Origin: Sideroxydans sp.
GTDB taxonomy: Bacteria > Pseudomonadota > Gammaproteobacteria > Burkholderiales > Gallionellaceae
DNA: 64,000 nucleotides
Reading direction: 5' to 3'
NCBI GenBank assembly: GCA_027310725.1
Contig: DAIDAG010000001.1
Location: forward strand, 1 to 64,000
The notes below the pieces were generated by a model that did no database searches, was not told where the DNA came from, and saw nothing but the letters and a program-made list of their open reading frames with translations. Of the stretch, positions 37,459 to 46,244 are shown in pieces (within the stretch, counting starts at the first letter, position 1; the number at the start of each line of letters is the position of its first letter). A program made the translations under genes and the position numbers.

Positions 37459-37602
37459 TCAATCTTCGGCAGATGCCACCCACCGGAAAACCCGGATATC
37501 CGGATTACCGAAGTGCTCGTCCAAAAACGGTTGGATCGCATCGGCTACCTCCTGCGCCACGGGTGTGGTCGCGTTGTAGTCGAGATAAATCGGCCTTTGC
37601 AT
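37459..37602 (-). pseudogene. Cysteine desulfurase 5' fragment (copy B)
   Basis: A 47-codon minus-strand frame starting MQRPIYLDYNATTPVAQEVA and reaching HFGNP, a clean NifS/IscS-type N-terminus, after which it diverges (DIRVFRWVASAED) and stops. The remaining roughly 330 residues, including the PLP Lys and catalytic Cys, are missing. It lies 2 bp after the SHOCT copy B stop, mirroring copy A at 35778. Confidence 0.7.
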
Positions 37603-37604
37603 GC

Positions 37605-37847
37605 TTACTGCTCCAGGTCGCGCTTTTTCTGTTCGTATTCTTCCCGGTCTATTTCACCACGCGCATAGCGTTCCTGCAGTATCTCCAAAGGCGATTTGTC
37701 ATGCGAACCGCGAATTGGAGACGACTGCGTCATCAGCCATCGGATCAGTGCCGTGATTCCGAGAATGATAAATCCCCAGAACAACAACATAAATAAAAAG
37801 CCCAAGCCCATTCCCCACCCCCAGAAACCGTTCCAATTATTCATCAT
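37605..37847 (-). CDS. SHOCT-domain small membrane protein (copy B)
   Basis: An 80-aa protein almost identical to the plus-strand gene at 35533: same helix (GLGFLFMLLFWGFIILGITA) and SHOCT tail (LEILQERYARGEIDREEYEQ). It is in inverted orientation and followed by the same kind of desulfurase fragment, so the block was duplicated and inverted. Located downstream of the methyltransferase gene with a 102-bp gap. Confidence 0.8.
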   Translation of the reverse strand: MMNNWNGFWGWGMGLGFLFMLLFWGFIILGITALIRWLMTQSSPIRGSHDKSPLEILQERYARGEIDREEYEQKKRDLEQ

Positions 37848-37949
37848 GTCATGCCTCCTCTGTGTTACATGGTTGAAGTCAGGATTCTTGACGAAATTCG
37901 AGATGGCTATTGTCGTTGCTCAAAAGATCGAACATGGCATCCCTCTAGA

Positions 37950-38615
37950 TTATGGGCGTTGATCCTGCAGCACATCTGCTGCAACGGCAATGAAGGCGCC
38001 ACATCCCGGCAACCAGCGCCGCAGCGTCGGTTCGAGGCGACGACTCCAGCGTTTGCCACCGGGCATTACGATAACGGTACCGAGACCGGCATGACACATT
38101 GGCAAACCGTTGAACAGGCGCAATGCCTCAGCGTGCGTATGCCAGCGCGCGCCTCGGTAGGCACCTAGACCGCCGTTCCTGCCTTTGGAAAAATGGAGCA
38201 GGCTGTGCCGGTTGAGCAGCCCCAGCACCACCCGGCGCCGGGCCACGCGCAACATCTCGCTGAGCGCCTGCTTCTCATTCTGGATGAAGCATAAAGCGGT
38301 AACGCTGACGACCAGATCGAAACTCTTGTCGCGGAAAGGCAATTGGCGCGCATCCGCAGCCACGAAGCCGATGCTACGATCAGAATGTCCGTCGGCAAAG
38401 CGGAGCATGTCAGGATCGATGTCGGCGCCGACCACATTTCCGTTTGCAAGATTGGCCGCGAAGCGGCGCGTGAAATAGCCAGTTCCGCACCCGACGTCGA
38501 GCAGCGTTTCACCCGGGGTTGGTGCAAGCAGCGAATCGAGCAGGCGATACTCTTCTCCCCCGATCCAAGCGCCCCTCTGTGTTGCATACCAGGCATCGTA
38601 CTGTTCCGGCTTCAT
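37950..38615 (-). CDS. Class I SAM-dependent methyltransferase
   Basis: A 221-aa cytoplasmic protein with the Rossmann methyltransferase motifs: motif I LLDVGCGTGYFTRRFA (about residues 37-52), the acidic end of strand 2 VVGADIDPDMLRFADG, and the post-I/IV stretch FDLVVSVTALCFIQNEKQAL. Methyltransf_11-type. The substrate cannot be deduced. Last gene of the leftward six-gene sulfur operon (10-bp gap from the amidotransferase gene). Confidence 0.82.
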   Translation of the reverse strand: MKPEQYDAWYATQRGAWIGGEEYRLLDSLLAPTPGETLLDVGCGTGYFTRRFAANLANGNVVGADIDPDMLRFADGHSDRSIGFVAADARQLPFRDKSFDLVVSVTALCFIQNEKQALSEMLRVARRRVVLGLLNRHSLLHFSKGRNGGLGAYRGARWHTHAEALRLFNGLPMCHAGLGTVIVMPGGKRWSRRLEPTLRRWLPGCGAFIAVAADVLQDQRP

Positions 38616-38625
38616 ACTGTTCGTT

Positions 38626-39408
38626 TCAGTGAGGTGCCGAACCGGAATGAAGTATCAGCTGAGTCATGACTTGCCCCATCAACTTGCCAGCGCGGTAAAC
38701 ACGCAATTCGCCCGGTTTGAACGCAGTCCACTTATCATTCTCATCCAACGGTTCGGTCGCAATCAAAACCCTGTTGACGGGAGTACCATCGGGCTGGTCT
38801 GGACTTGTGCATTCCAGATAATGCAGCCGGTCATGTCCGTAGGCGATCAGGTGTTCCCCATCGGACATCAGGAAATTGAACTTGCCGAGCGAGGCAAGCA
38901 GGCCGCTCTCCAGCGCCAGATTCTCGAACCAGGAGGACGGGGCAGCGGTAGGCAAGCCATGGAAATATTGGGCGATATGGCCGAGCAGATGGCAGAAGGC
39001 ATATTCAGAGTCCGTCCTGCCCGTGGGGCAGCAGACCGGGTTATTGCTGGACAGTTCTATATCCACGATATCCGGCACCATGCCGTTGTGAGCAAATACC
39101 CATTCCTTGCCACAACATACGCGCTGAAACGGGTGCGTATTGCTTATATCGATGTCAGGAGGAAAACTCGCCTTGCGGATATGCGCGATGATCAAGTTTG
39201 AATGCGTATTGCCGCTCAGTTGCGCGAACAGCTTGCTTTGGTGCGCCGGCGTTGGCTCCTTGACCAGGCGGAATGTACCGTTCTCCTGCCAGGCGAGTCC
39301 CCATCCATCAGGATTGTCCGCTTCTTGACCTCCACGCAAACGAAACGCGTGGAGCTCGTGGCTCGCAGATATTGGATAATCGGACGATATTCCAAAGAGC
39401 TCACACAT
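38626..39408 (-). CDS. Class II glutamine amidotransferase (YafJ-like)
   Basis: A 260-aa Ntn-hydrolase: the catalytic nucleophile is Cys2 (MCELFGISSDYP), followed by the glutamine-binding stretches DNPDGWGLAWQ, IAHIRKASFP and VFAHNGMVPDI. It has only the amidotransferase domain, as in YafJ-type proteins, and would release ammonia from glutamine or process a gamma-glutamyl compound. Its place in a persulfide operon is unusual; a glutathione-derived substrate is an attractive but unproven idea. Gap of 9 bp from the flavoprotein gene. Confidence 0.82.
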   Translation of the reverse strand: MCELFGISSDYPISASHELHAFRLRGGQEADNPDGWGLAWQENGTFRLVKEPTPAHQSKLFAQLSGNTHSNLIIAHIRKASFPPDIDISNTHPFQRVCCGKEWVFAHNGMVPDIVDIELSSNNPVCCPTGRTDSEYAFCHLLGHIAQYFHGLPTAAPSSWFENLALESGLLASLGKFNFLMSDGEHLIAYGHDRLHYLECTSPDQPDGTPVNRVLIATEPLDENDKWTAFKPGELRVYRAGKLMGQVMTQLILHSGSAPH

Positions 39409-39417
39409 GGCACTATT

Positions 39418-40545
39418 CTATCGGTATTTGCGCAAGTACCAGGATTCGAAGAATGATTTGGCATTGTGCATCAGGCCGAGTGGCGGCAACGACATTTCGC
39501 TGTCCGGAGTGCGCCGGACCAGCATGCCGGCATCGAGGCTATCGACGATGCAGAGCAATTCCACCCTGAATGTCTTATCCGGAATTTTGCCATCGAGTTC
39601 CATCAACAAATTCGCGGCTGCTGTTTCGCCCTGCAGATCGGCCATGTGCGCCTGCTTGGGCATCCAGTCCGGCCCCGGAAAACTGCCGGAATCGCCGACG
39701 ACATACACCGCCGGTAAACCTTCGACGCGGCACTGTGCATCCGCCTTGATGAGCCCGCCCGGTGAGCGGGGCAAACTGGTCTGATCGAACCAGGCATTGC
39801 CGGTCAAACCGGGCATGAAGATGATGAGGTCGGCGGCGAACTCGCCGCCTTCGGTCTTCACTTTATCCGCTTCGAAACCGACCAGTTTGTGACCGAGTTG
39901 CTTGTTGATGCCGCGCTTATCCATTTCCGCCAGCAAGCGTTTTACGGCGCGCGCTCCGAGCCGGTTGCCGGGATTCGGCATGGGATTGAAGAAGGTAAGA
40001 TTGATCTTTTCCCGTCTTCCTTCGCGGCGCAATTGGGTATCCAGCCCGAACAGGAACTCGAACATCGGACCGCCGCGCATGGCGGTCGGCTCATTCGGGT
40101 TGCCCGCAAATCCCAGCGCAATGTTGCCTTGTTTGAGTGCGCCGACTCGCTCGCGAATTTTCTCTGCCGCAGCAATGCCTTCGCAAGGCAGGATGGCATG
40201 CTCGATGCCCGGCAGCTTCTTGATGAAACGTCCGCCACAGGCAATGATCAGGCCGTCGTTTGCCACCTTGCCTGTTGTCGTCAGTACGGTGCGTCCGTTA
40301 TCTTCCAACCCCGTGGCTTCGCCCGCAACGAATTGGATGCGGTTGTCGCTGAAGAAACGCGCAAGTGGAACAACCAGGTCCTCCGGTCTGCGCTTTCCGG
40401 AAGGGATCCAGATCAGGCTTGGCAGGAATATCAGTTCAGCCCTGGGAGCAACTACGGTGATCTCGGCTGTGATATCAAGCTGGCGCAACTTCCGCGCCGC
40501 AGACAGCGCAGCGAATCCGGTGCCGATGATAGTGATTCGTTTCAT
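39418..40545 (-). CDS. SQR/FCSD-like FAD-dependent oxidoreductase
   Basis: A 375-aa flavoprotein with two nucleotide-binding folds: ITIIGTGFAALSAARKLRQL at the N-terminus (GxGxxA FAD motif) and a C-terminal VYVVGDSGSFPGPDW FAD-contact motif. Overall layout matches sulfide:quinone oxidoreductase and flavocytochrome c sulfide dehydrogenase relatives. A cysteine is seen in IIACGGRF and in AILPCEG; the full Cys pattern of true SQR is not clearly present. Oxidation of sulfide to persulfide is likely from the context of the persulfide-dioxygenase-like and DsrE-like genes. Confidence 0.75.
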   Translation of the reverse strand: MKRITIIGTGFAALSAARKLRQLDITAEITVVAPRAELIFLPSLIWIPSGKRRPEDLVVPLARFFSDNRIQFVAGEATGLEDNGRTVLTTTGKVANDGLIIACGGRFIKKLPGIEHAILPCEGIAAAEKIRERVGALKQGNIALGFAGNPNEPTAMRGGPMFEFLFGLDTQLRREGRREKINLTFFNPMPNPGNRLGARAVKRLLAEMDKRGINKQLGHKLVGFEADKVKTEGGEFAADLIIFMPGLTGNAWFDQTSLPRSPGGLIKADAQCRVEGLPAVYVVGDSGSFPGPDWMPKQAHMADLQGETAAANLLMELDGKIPDKTFRVELLCIVDSLDAGMLVRRTPDSEMSLPPLGLMHNAKSFFESWYLRKYR

Positions 40546-40596
40546 GGTTTATTCCCCTGTTTTACCCGCCACAAATAATGCCGATCGCAGGAAAGT

Positions 40597-41913
40597 TCAT
40601 GGCATCGCCGGGTTGAGTCTGGGATGCGTTTCTTCCGCCCGCAAGGCCAGGTAAGCGCCCGATATGGCCAGGATAACGGCGGTGAACCAGAATGCATTCT
40701 CGACACTGTTGGTCCATTGTGCGACTACGCCCAGCGCAATCGCGCCGATCGCATAGCCCGTATCGCGCCAGTAGCGGTAGGTTCCGAGGGCGGAGCTGCG
40801 CCAGTTGGGATGGGAAATATCCGCCAGCGCGGCAATGAGGTTGGGATAAAGCAGAGCCATGCCTATTCCCATGATTGCCGCACTGATGGTCCACGCGATA
40901 ACGCCATGCACCAAGGGAACGCCTGCAATGCCGATGCCGAGCAACCATAACCCGGCGATGATGGGCTTTTTGCGCCCTATGGCATCGGACAAAGCGCCGG
41001 TCAACAGTTGAGCGGCCCCCCAGACAAGGCCGTAGACAGCTGTGATCCAGCCGATTTGCACGATTCCCAAGCCCTGGTTGTGCAGGTAGACAGGAAACAA
41101 CACCCATAACAGGGCGTCTGCGATCTTGTTCGCCACGCCCGCCTGGCAGAGCGCATTAAAGGTCGGATGCCGGAAGGAAACCAGGGTAAAAACCTCCCAG
41201 GTTCCAGGGTGTTCCGAAACTCCTGCCGGAAAACGCGGCTTATGCCCGGCATAGTTTCCGTTTGCGTGCTCTTTGCTTTCAACTTTTGCCCAGGGCAAGG
41301 TTTCTTTAATAAAGACAATCGCAATCAGCATACCGGTCATGATTACGGCAAGGCCAAAACCGAAAAGTGCATCACGGGGGCCGTAAATGACTGACAGATA
41401 GCCTGTCACCAGCCCGCCGATACCTACGGCCGCGTATCCCGCGAATTCGTTGACTCCGGTGGCAAACCCGCGCTGCTCGGCACGGGTGATGTCCACCTTG
41501 CTGGTCACCGTCATGCTCCAGGCGAAGCCTTGATTGACGCCCAGAAACATATTGGCAGCAACGATCCATCCCCAACTGGGCGCATACAGGATCATGAAAG
41601 GGATGGGAAGGGCGGCGGCCCAGCCCAGCAGCAATACCTTCTTGCGACCGATGCGCTCGGACAGCCGCCCGGCAACGAAATTCAGGATGCCTTTTACAAA
41701 GCCGAATGAGACCACGAATGACATCAGGAAAAGGAATGATCCCTTGGGCACCCCAAAATCCTGGCTCAGCACGGGCAGCACATTGCGCTCCATGCCAATC
41801 ACGAGTCCGACGAAGAATACCTGGATGGCCTGCTGGATAAACTGGTGCAAATTGGCCCGGATACCGCGGATGTAAACGGCTTCTGCTGCAAAGGCATGAG
41901 TCTGTCTGGACAT
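40597..41913 (-). CDS. MFS transporter in the sulfur operon
   Basis: A 438-aa 12-helix major facilitator protein with RLSERIGRKKVLLLGWAAAL (loop 2-3 motif) and ALSDAIGRKKPIIAGLWLLG (loop 8-9 repeat of the motif). The start at 41913 (MSRQTHAF) has AAAGAGA upstream; the longer reading would overlap the MBL gene. Substrate unknown; in this setting it may export a sulfur compound. Confidence 0.75.
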   Translation of the reverse strand: MSRQTHAFAAEAVYIRGIRANLHQFIQQAIQVFFVGLVIGMERNVLPVLSQDFGVPKGSFLFLMSFVVSFGFVKGILNFVAGRLSERIGRKKVLLLGWAAALPIPFMILYAPSWGWIVAANMFLGVNQGFAWSMTVTSKVDITRAEQRGFATGVNEFAGYAAVGIGGLVTGYLSVIYGPRDALFGFGLAVIMTGMLIAIVFIKETLPWAKVESKEHANGNYAGHKPRFPAGVSEHPGTWEVFTLVSFRHPTFNALCQAGVANKIADALLWVLFPVYLHNQGLGIVQIGWITAVYGLVWGAAQLLTGALSDAIGRKKPIIAGLWLLGIGIAGVPLVHGVIAWTISAAIMGIGMALLYPNLIAALADISHPNWRSSALGTYRYWRDTGYAIGAIALGVVAQWTNSVENAFWFTAVILAISGAYLALRAEETHPRLNPAMP

Positions 41914-41926
41914 GTGTCTGTTCTCT

Positions 41927-42658
41927 TTATCCGGCAATATTGGCCGCAACCATCTTGTCCATCTCGGCGGGGCGGGGCGGGATTTCCTTGGTCAAATATT
42001 CGATAAAGGCTTCCTTGTCCATCGACAGCCCCGGATTCCAACGCTTCTCGAAACCGATGGTCGAACTCGGTTTTCCGGATAGTCCGGCACCACAGACGCT
42101 GCCTGCCTGATGGCCCGGGAATAGCTCGACTTCAGGGGATAGATACAATAGTTTGGAATGAATGCTGTCGTAGAGTTGGGCCGCCATTTCTTTCTCGCGA
42201 CCCAGCAAGTCGGGCCGCCCGATGGAACCAACAAATAGCGTATCGCCTGTAACGACGAACCAGGGTAACTCTCCGCGGCGCATGTCCGTCACCAGCAGGC
42301 AGACGCTGTCGGGCGTGTGGCCAGGGGTATGCAGCACTTCCACATTGACGTTGCCGAGGTTAAGCGATTGACCGTCGTTCAAGGGTTCGAAGTCGAATTT
42401 CACCAGCCCCTTATCCGATTCGTGCAAGCAGTAGGGTGCGCCGACCATCTGTGCGAGTTTCCTGCCGCCTGAATAATGGTCTGCATGGACATGGGTATCG
42501 ATGACGTAATTGATGGTGACGTTGGCCTTTTTTGCTTCCTCGATGAACCATTCCTCGTCGCCTGCGACCACGTCCACGGCCATGGACTTGCCCTTGGTGC
42601 CGCAGCCGAAGAAATATGACAGTGAAGACTCTTTCGTTGCCAGTTGTTTGAAAAACAT
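41927..42658 (-). CDS. Persulfide dioxygenase-like MBL-fold hydrolase
   Basis: A 243-aa metallo-beta-lactamase-fold protein. Metal ligands are visible in DTHVHADHYSGG (HxHxDH), VLHTPGHTPDSVCL, TGDTLFVGSIGRPDL and FPGHQAGSVCG, a pattern shared with ETHE1/Blh-type persulfide dioxygenases, which oxidise glutathione persulfide to sulfite at a mononuclear iron. Placed 16 bp after the DsrE-like gene and 13 bp before the MFS gene. Confidence 0.82.
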   Translation of the reverse strand: MFFKQLATKESSLSYFFGCGTKGKSMAVDVVAGDEEWFIEEAKKANVTINYVIDTHVHADHYSGGRKLAQMVGAPYCLHESDKGLVKFDFEPLNDGQSLNLGNVNVEVLHTPGHTPDSVCLLVTDMRRGELPWFVVTGDTLFVGSIGRPDLLGREKEMAAQLYDSIHSKLLYLSPEVELFPGHQAGSVCGAGLSGKPSSTIGFEKRWNPGLSMDKEAFIEYLTKEIPPRPAEMDKMVAANIAG

Positions 42659-42674
42659 AACTCTCTCCCTGAAA

Positions 42675-43025
42675 TTAAAACACCAGAACTTTGTCTGCCC
42701 ACACCGTCCACTCGGCCAATTCCGCCAGGGTGCTGCGGTGTGTCTTGTCGGCGATATCGCTATCGCTCATGCCGCGCGCATCCATGCAGGTACCGCAGAT
42801 GCTGACTTCTCCGCCATGCCGGATCACGTTACCGAGCATCGTCTCAACGTTGTAGAAGCCAGCGGGTACTTTCTGGTTGCGATGTGAGGCTGAAGCCGCA
42901 TCACCGATCAAAAAAACTCGCACCGCATTGCCTTCCAGCTTGGAAACGGCGCCCGCCAGGCGCAGGCCGTTATAGGTGCGTTCGCTGCCGTATGGGGCAT
43001 CGTTGAGGATATAAAGGTGATTCAT
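42675..43025 (-). CDS. DsrE-family sulfur-carrier-like protein
   Basis: A 116-aa cytoplasmic protein of the DsrE/F fold: LYILNDAPYGSERTYNGLRL at the start and the cysteine-bearing loop GGEVSICGTCMDARGM near residues 71-86, where DsrE-type sulfurtransferases hold the persulfide-carrying Cys. First gene of the leftward operon, immediately behind a palindromic operator and divergent from the ArsR-rhodanese gene. Likely relays sulfane sulfur to the next enzymes. Confidence 0.8.
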   Translation of the reverse strand: MNHLYILNDAPYGSERTYNGLRLAGAVSKLEGNAVRVFLIGDAASASHRNQKVPAGFYNVETMLGNVIRHGGEVSICGTCMDARGMSDSDIADKTHRSTLAELAEWTVWADKVLVF

Positions 43026-43046
43026 GGAGAACTCCTTACTCGAATT

Positions 43047-43072
43047 ATCATTCTAATAATAATTGGAATGAT
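43047..43072. promoter_or_regulatory. Inverted repeat, probable ArsR-type operator of the sulfur operon
   Basis: ATCATTC (43047-43053), 12-nt AT-rich spacer, GAATGAT (43066-43072), a perfect 7-bp inverted repeat. Located 22-47 bp upstream of the DsrE-like start and about 80 bp from the regulator start. ATTC...GAAT palindromes are what persulfide-sensing ArsR repressors such as BigR/SqrR bind (general knowledge); the regulator at 43151 is the likely binder. Confidence 0.55.
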
Positions 43073-43150
43073 TGAACCACGCATTGCGAAACGATGTCAA
43101 TATGATTTAAAGTAACAAACATATATTCCAAAATCGGATGGATTGACAAG

Positions 43151-43798
43151 ATGAAAGATGCACGCAAGATCAAAGACCTGCTTTACGAACAGGTGGCGCG
43201 GATAGGCAAGGTTTTCTCCAGCCCCAAGCGGCTGGAGTTAATTGATTTGCTATGCCAAGGTGAGAAAACGGTAGAGACCTTGGCGCGAGAGGCTTCAATT
43301 AGTTTGAAGCTGGCCAGTTCGCATTTGCGCGAGTTACGTATGGCGCATCTGGTGGAAACCGAGCGACAAGGCAAGAACATTTACTACCGCCTCGCTGACA
43401 AATCGGTGGCCGATCTGTGGGTCCAGGTTCATACCTTGGCGGAAGAACGTCTGATCGATTTGCAACTGGCATTGCAGAAGATCGCCGCCCAGCCGGATGA
43501 TCTAATACCCAGCGACCGTGAAAGTCTGATCAAGGCTGCGCGTAAGGGTGAGATCGTGGTTCTCGATGTCAGACCGACTGAGGAGTATCTGAATGCGCAT
43601 CTACCGTTCGCCCGCTCGATCCCCCTTGAGGAGCTGCGCAAACGTTTGGCAGAGCTACCTAAAGATCGTTCAATTGTGGCTTACTGCCGTGGCCCTTATT
43701 GCCTGATGGCAGTGGATGCTGTCGAACTCCTCAAGAAGGAGGGGTATTCAGCGATTCACCTGCGAGATGGTATCGCCGAGTGGGCGGCAGTCAAGTAG
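43151..43798 (+). CDS. ArsR-family repressor fused to a rhodanese domain
   Basis: A 215-aa protein. Residues 10-95 are an ArsR winged helix (FSSPKRLELIDLLCQGEKTV; ASISLKLASSHLRELRMAHL). Residues about 120-213 are a rhodanese domain with the active-site loop VAYCRGPYCLMAVDAVELL, its Cys positioned to accept sulfane sulfur. The fusion suggests that the repressor itself reads persulfide through rhodanese chemistry. Divergent from a sulfur-oxidation operon with a shared palindrome between them. Confidence 0.88.
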   Translation: MKDARKIKDLLYEQVARIGKVFSSPKRLELIDLLCQGEKTVETLAREASISLKLASSHLRELRMAHLVETERQGKNIYYRLADKSVADLWVQVHTLAEERLIDLQLALQKIAAQPDDLIPSDRESLIKAARKGEIVVLDVRPTEEYLNAHLPFARSIPLEELRKRLAELPKDRSIVAYCRGPYCLMAVDAVELLKKEGYSAIHLRDGIAEWAAVK

Positions 43799-43912
43799 CT
43801 CGTTATCCGACAATATCCTTCGGAACGATTATTAAGCATGTATAGACATCCAATGGATTAGATGTAAGATGAATACATCTTTTATTCGGCACGATCTAGG
43901 TAAGGCTAAAAG

Positions 43913-45742
43913 ATGATGTGCCCAAATACAAAGCGAACAGATTATCTGCCCCAAGAACTGCATGTTGGGACTGAAGATATTGCGCAACGTAAAAGATTTC
44001 TAGAATTCTCTGATGCCGACATTGAATTGCTGGGTGAGATTCACAAGTATCTGGAGGATAAGTCAATTGATGAATTCTTTATCGATTCGTTTTACCAGCA
44101 TTTATATTCTTTCCCTGCGCTGCAAAAATTACTTCCTGATGAGTCCACAATTAACCGGTTAAAAGCTGTTCAGAGACAATATTTCATGCGCCTGACGGCA
44201 GGTGATTATGGCGATGACTATGTTTTGGATCGCCTGCGAGTGGGGTATGCACATCAGAGGGTTGGGCTAGAGCCCAAGTGGTATACCGGAGCCTATCGGA
44301 AATATTTGTCCTCCTTGCAGCCCATATTGCATGAAATGTATGGCCACGATCATGTTAAATTCATGGCTGCCTATGATGCGTTGTTGAAAGTTGTGTTTTT
44401 GGACATGGAGCTGGCGCTGGATACTTATTTCCACACCACCACGCAAGAATTACTCCGGCTGGCTAACTACGACGCTCTCACGGGCTTGCCTAACCGGGTT
44501 TTGTTCAATGACCGGGTGGAGCAGGAACTCAAAAAAGCTCGCCGCGCTGAGTCTCCTTTGGCGATATTGATGATCGACTTGGATCGATTTAAAGAAGTCA
44601 ATGACACATTGGGGCACGGGAAAGGCGATGTGTTATTGATAGAAGCTGCAAAGCGCATCAGTGGATGCATGCGCGAAACCGATACGGTTGCCCGCTTTGG
44701 GGGCGATGAATTCACAGTTATCTTGCCTGGACTGATTGACAATTTTTATGCTGAGCGCATCGCGCAGAACATAATCCAAGAATTGCACAAGCCGTTTATG
44801 CTGGATACCAATATGGTTAACATTTCAGCCAGTATTGGAATTGCTATTTTCCCAGTTGAAGCACAGGATGTTGAAAGCTTGTTAAAACACGCCGACCAGG
44901 CGATGTATGTGGCCAAGGCGGAAGGGCGGAACCGCTTCAGCTACTTTACTGAGTCCATGCAGCAAGCGGCCAATGAAAAACATGCACTGACTAACGACTT
45001 GCGGCAAGCGCTTTCTCGCCATGAATTGCATGTTTATTACCAGCCCATTGTGGAACTTCGCAGTGGTCGAATTCTCAAGGCCGAAGCTTTGTTACGTTGG
45101 AAGCACCCCAAGCGCGGCATGGTCAGTGCCGCCACCTTCATTCCCTTGGCAGAAGAATCCGGTCTCATTCATGAAATTGGAGATTGGGTACTTAACGAAT
45201 CCATAGATAGTGTGAGGCGCTGGCTCAATCAATATGGGCGCATAATTCAAGTCAGCGTGAACAAATCTCCCATTCAATTTGATCGGAGAGAAGAGATTAC
45301 CTGGGCTGACGCGCTGGACAATTTGAAGTTGCCCGGAAATAGCATCACTGTCGAAATCACTGAGGGGTTGCTGCTCAAGGATTCAAGCAAAGTCAAACAA
45401 CAACTGTTGGAATTCAGGAACAGCGGCATTGAAGTTTCGATAGATGACTTTGGTACGGGTTTTTCCGCACTGTCGTACCTGAAGAAATTTGACATCGACT
45501 ACCTCAAGATTGATCGCTCTTTCATTAAGGATCTGGAACTGGAAGAGAATGATATGGCGCTAACTGAGGCGATCATCGTAATGGCGCACAAGTTGGGCTT
45601 CAAGACTATCGCTGAGGGCGTGGAAACTGAGGGGCAGTTCAGTTTGTTGAAGTCATTCGGATGCGATTATGCGCAAGGTTTTCTATTTTCGCCTGCCGTG
45701 CCCGGGGCGGAATTTGAGCAAATCATTGCTCGACAATCGTGA
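43913..45742 (+). CDS. Globin-coupled diguanylate cyclase/phosphodiesterase (GCS-GGDEF-EAL)
   Basis: A 609-aa cytoplasmic sensor. Residues about 20-175 are a globin-coupled sensor domain with the proximal-heme-His region RVGYAHQRVGLEPKWYTGAY. GGDEF spans about 180-345 with an intact catalytic motif ARFGGDEF and an I-site RETD five residues upstream, so feedback binding of c-di-GMP is expected. EAL spans about 360-605 with AEALLRWKHP and IDDFGTGFSALSYL. It probably couples O2 or NO binding to c-di-GMP synthesis or breakdown. An in-frame second ATG follows directly at 43916. Confidence 0.9.
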   Translation: MMCPNTKRTDYLPQELHVGTEDIAQRKRFLEFSDADIELLGEIHKYLEDKSIDEFFIDSFYQHLYSFPALQKLLPDESTINRLKAVQRQYFMRLTAGDYGDDYVLDRLRVGYAHQRVGLEPKWYTGAYRKYLSSLQPILHEMYGHDHVKFMAAYDALLKVVFLDMELALDTYFHTTTQELLRLANYDALTGLPNRVLFNDRVEQELKKARRAESPLAILMIDLDRFKEVNDTLGHGKGDVLLIEAAKRISGCMRETDTVARFGGDEFTVILPGLIDNFYAERIAQNIIQELHKPFMLDTNMVNISASIGIAIFPVEAQDVESLLKHADQAMYVAKAEGRNRFSYFTESMQQAANEKHALTNDLRQALSRHELHVYYQPIVELRSGRILKAEALLRWKHPKRGMVSAATFIPLAEESGLIHEIGDWVLNESIDSVRRWLNQYGRIIQVSVNKSPIQFDRREEITWADALDNLKLPGNSITVEITEGLLLKDSSKVKQQLLEFRNSGIEVSIDDFGTGFSALSYLKKFDIDYLKIDRSFIKDLELEENDMALTEAIIVMAHKLGFKTIAEGVETEGQFSLLKSFGCDYAQGFLFSPAVPGAEFEQIIARQS

Positions 45743-45880
45743 GCAGTTGTATTGACGAATTTGCTTGAAAGCTGATGGAGTTTGACATCTGCCTTAGTGA
45801 AATTCGACTATCTGGTTTGGGTCAGATTCGGATAAACAGCTTGCAAGATGGCACTGATCGGATAACTAAGGAGATACATC

Positions 45881-46075
45881 ATGACTATGAAGAACAAACC
45901 AATCGATGTGGAGTGCGTCGCCTGCGAGGTATGCTTGAAAGAAGTGCCCAAATCCACAGCGATAGCTTCAGAAACGACGGACTATGTTGCGTATTTTTGT
46001 GGCCTGAACTGCTATGAGAAGTGGAAGAATCAGAGTGTAAAAACTAGTGATCAATCTAAAAAGTCTTCCTTATAG
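45881..46075 (+). CDS. DUF3330-like small Cys-rich protein
   Basis: A 64-aa cytoplasmic protein: VECVACEVCLKEVPKSTAI, then TTDYVAYFCGLNCYEKWKNQ. The CxxC plus CxxxC arrangement is a small treble-clef-like metal site. The sequence matches DUF3330 proteins often found in mercury/metal resistance and transposon cargo. AAGGAG lies 7 nt before the ATG. Monocistronic here; function unknown. Confidence 0.75.
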   Translation: MTMKNKPIDVECVACEVCLKEVPKSTAIASETTDYVAYFCGLNCYEKWKNQSVKTSDQSKKSSL

Positions 46076-46244
46076 AAATCATCGCCAATGCTTGCGCGGA
46101 TGATATTAAAAACTATCGATAGTTTGTTTGTTTCGATTGCGAATGTAGTAAAAAAGATCAATTGCAGCAGTCCAGTTTCAACCTCGGGACAATAGCCCTG
46201 AATAGCTTGAGCTAGGCCCGTAATAATTTGACGCGATCACGATC

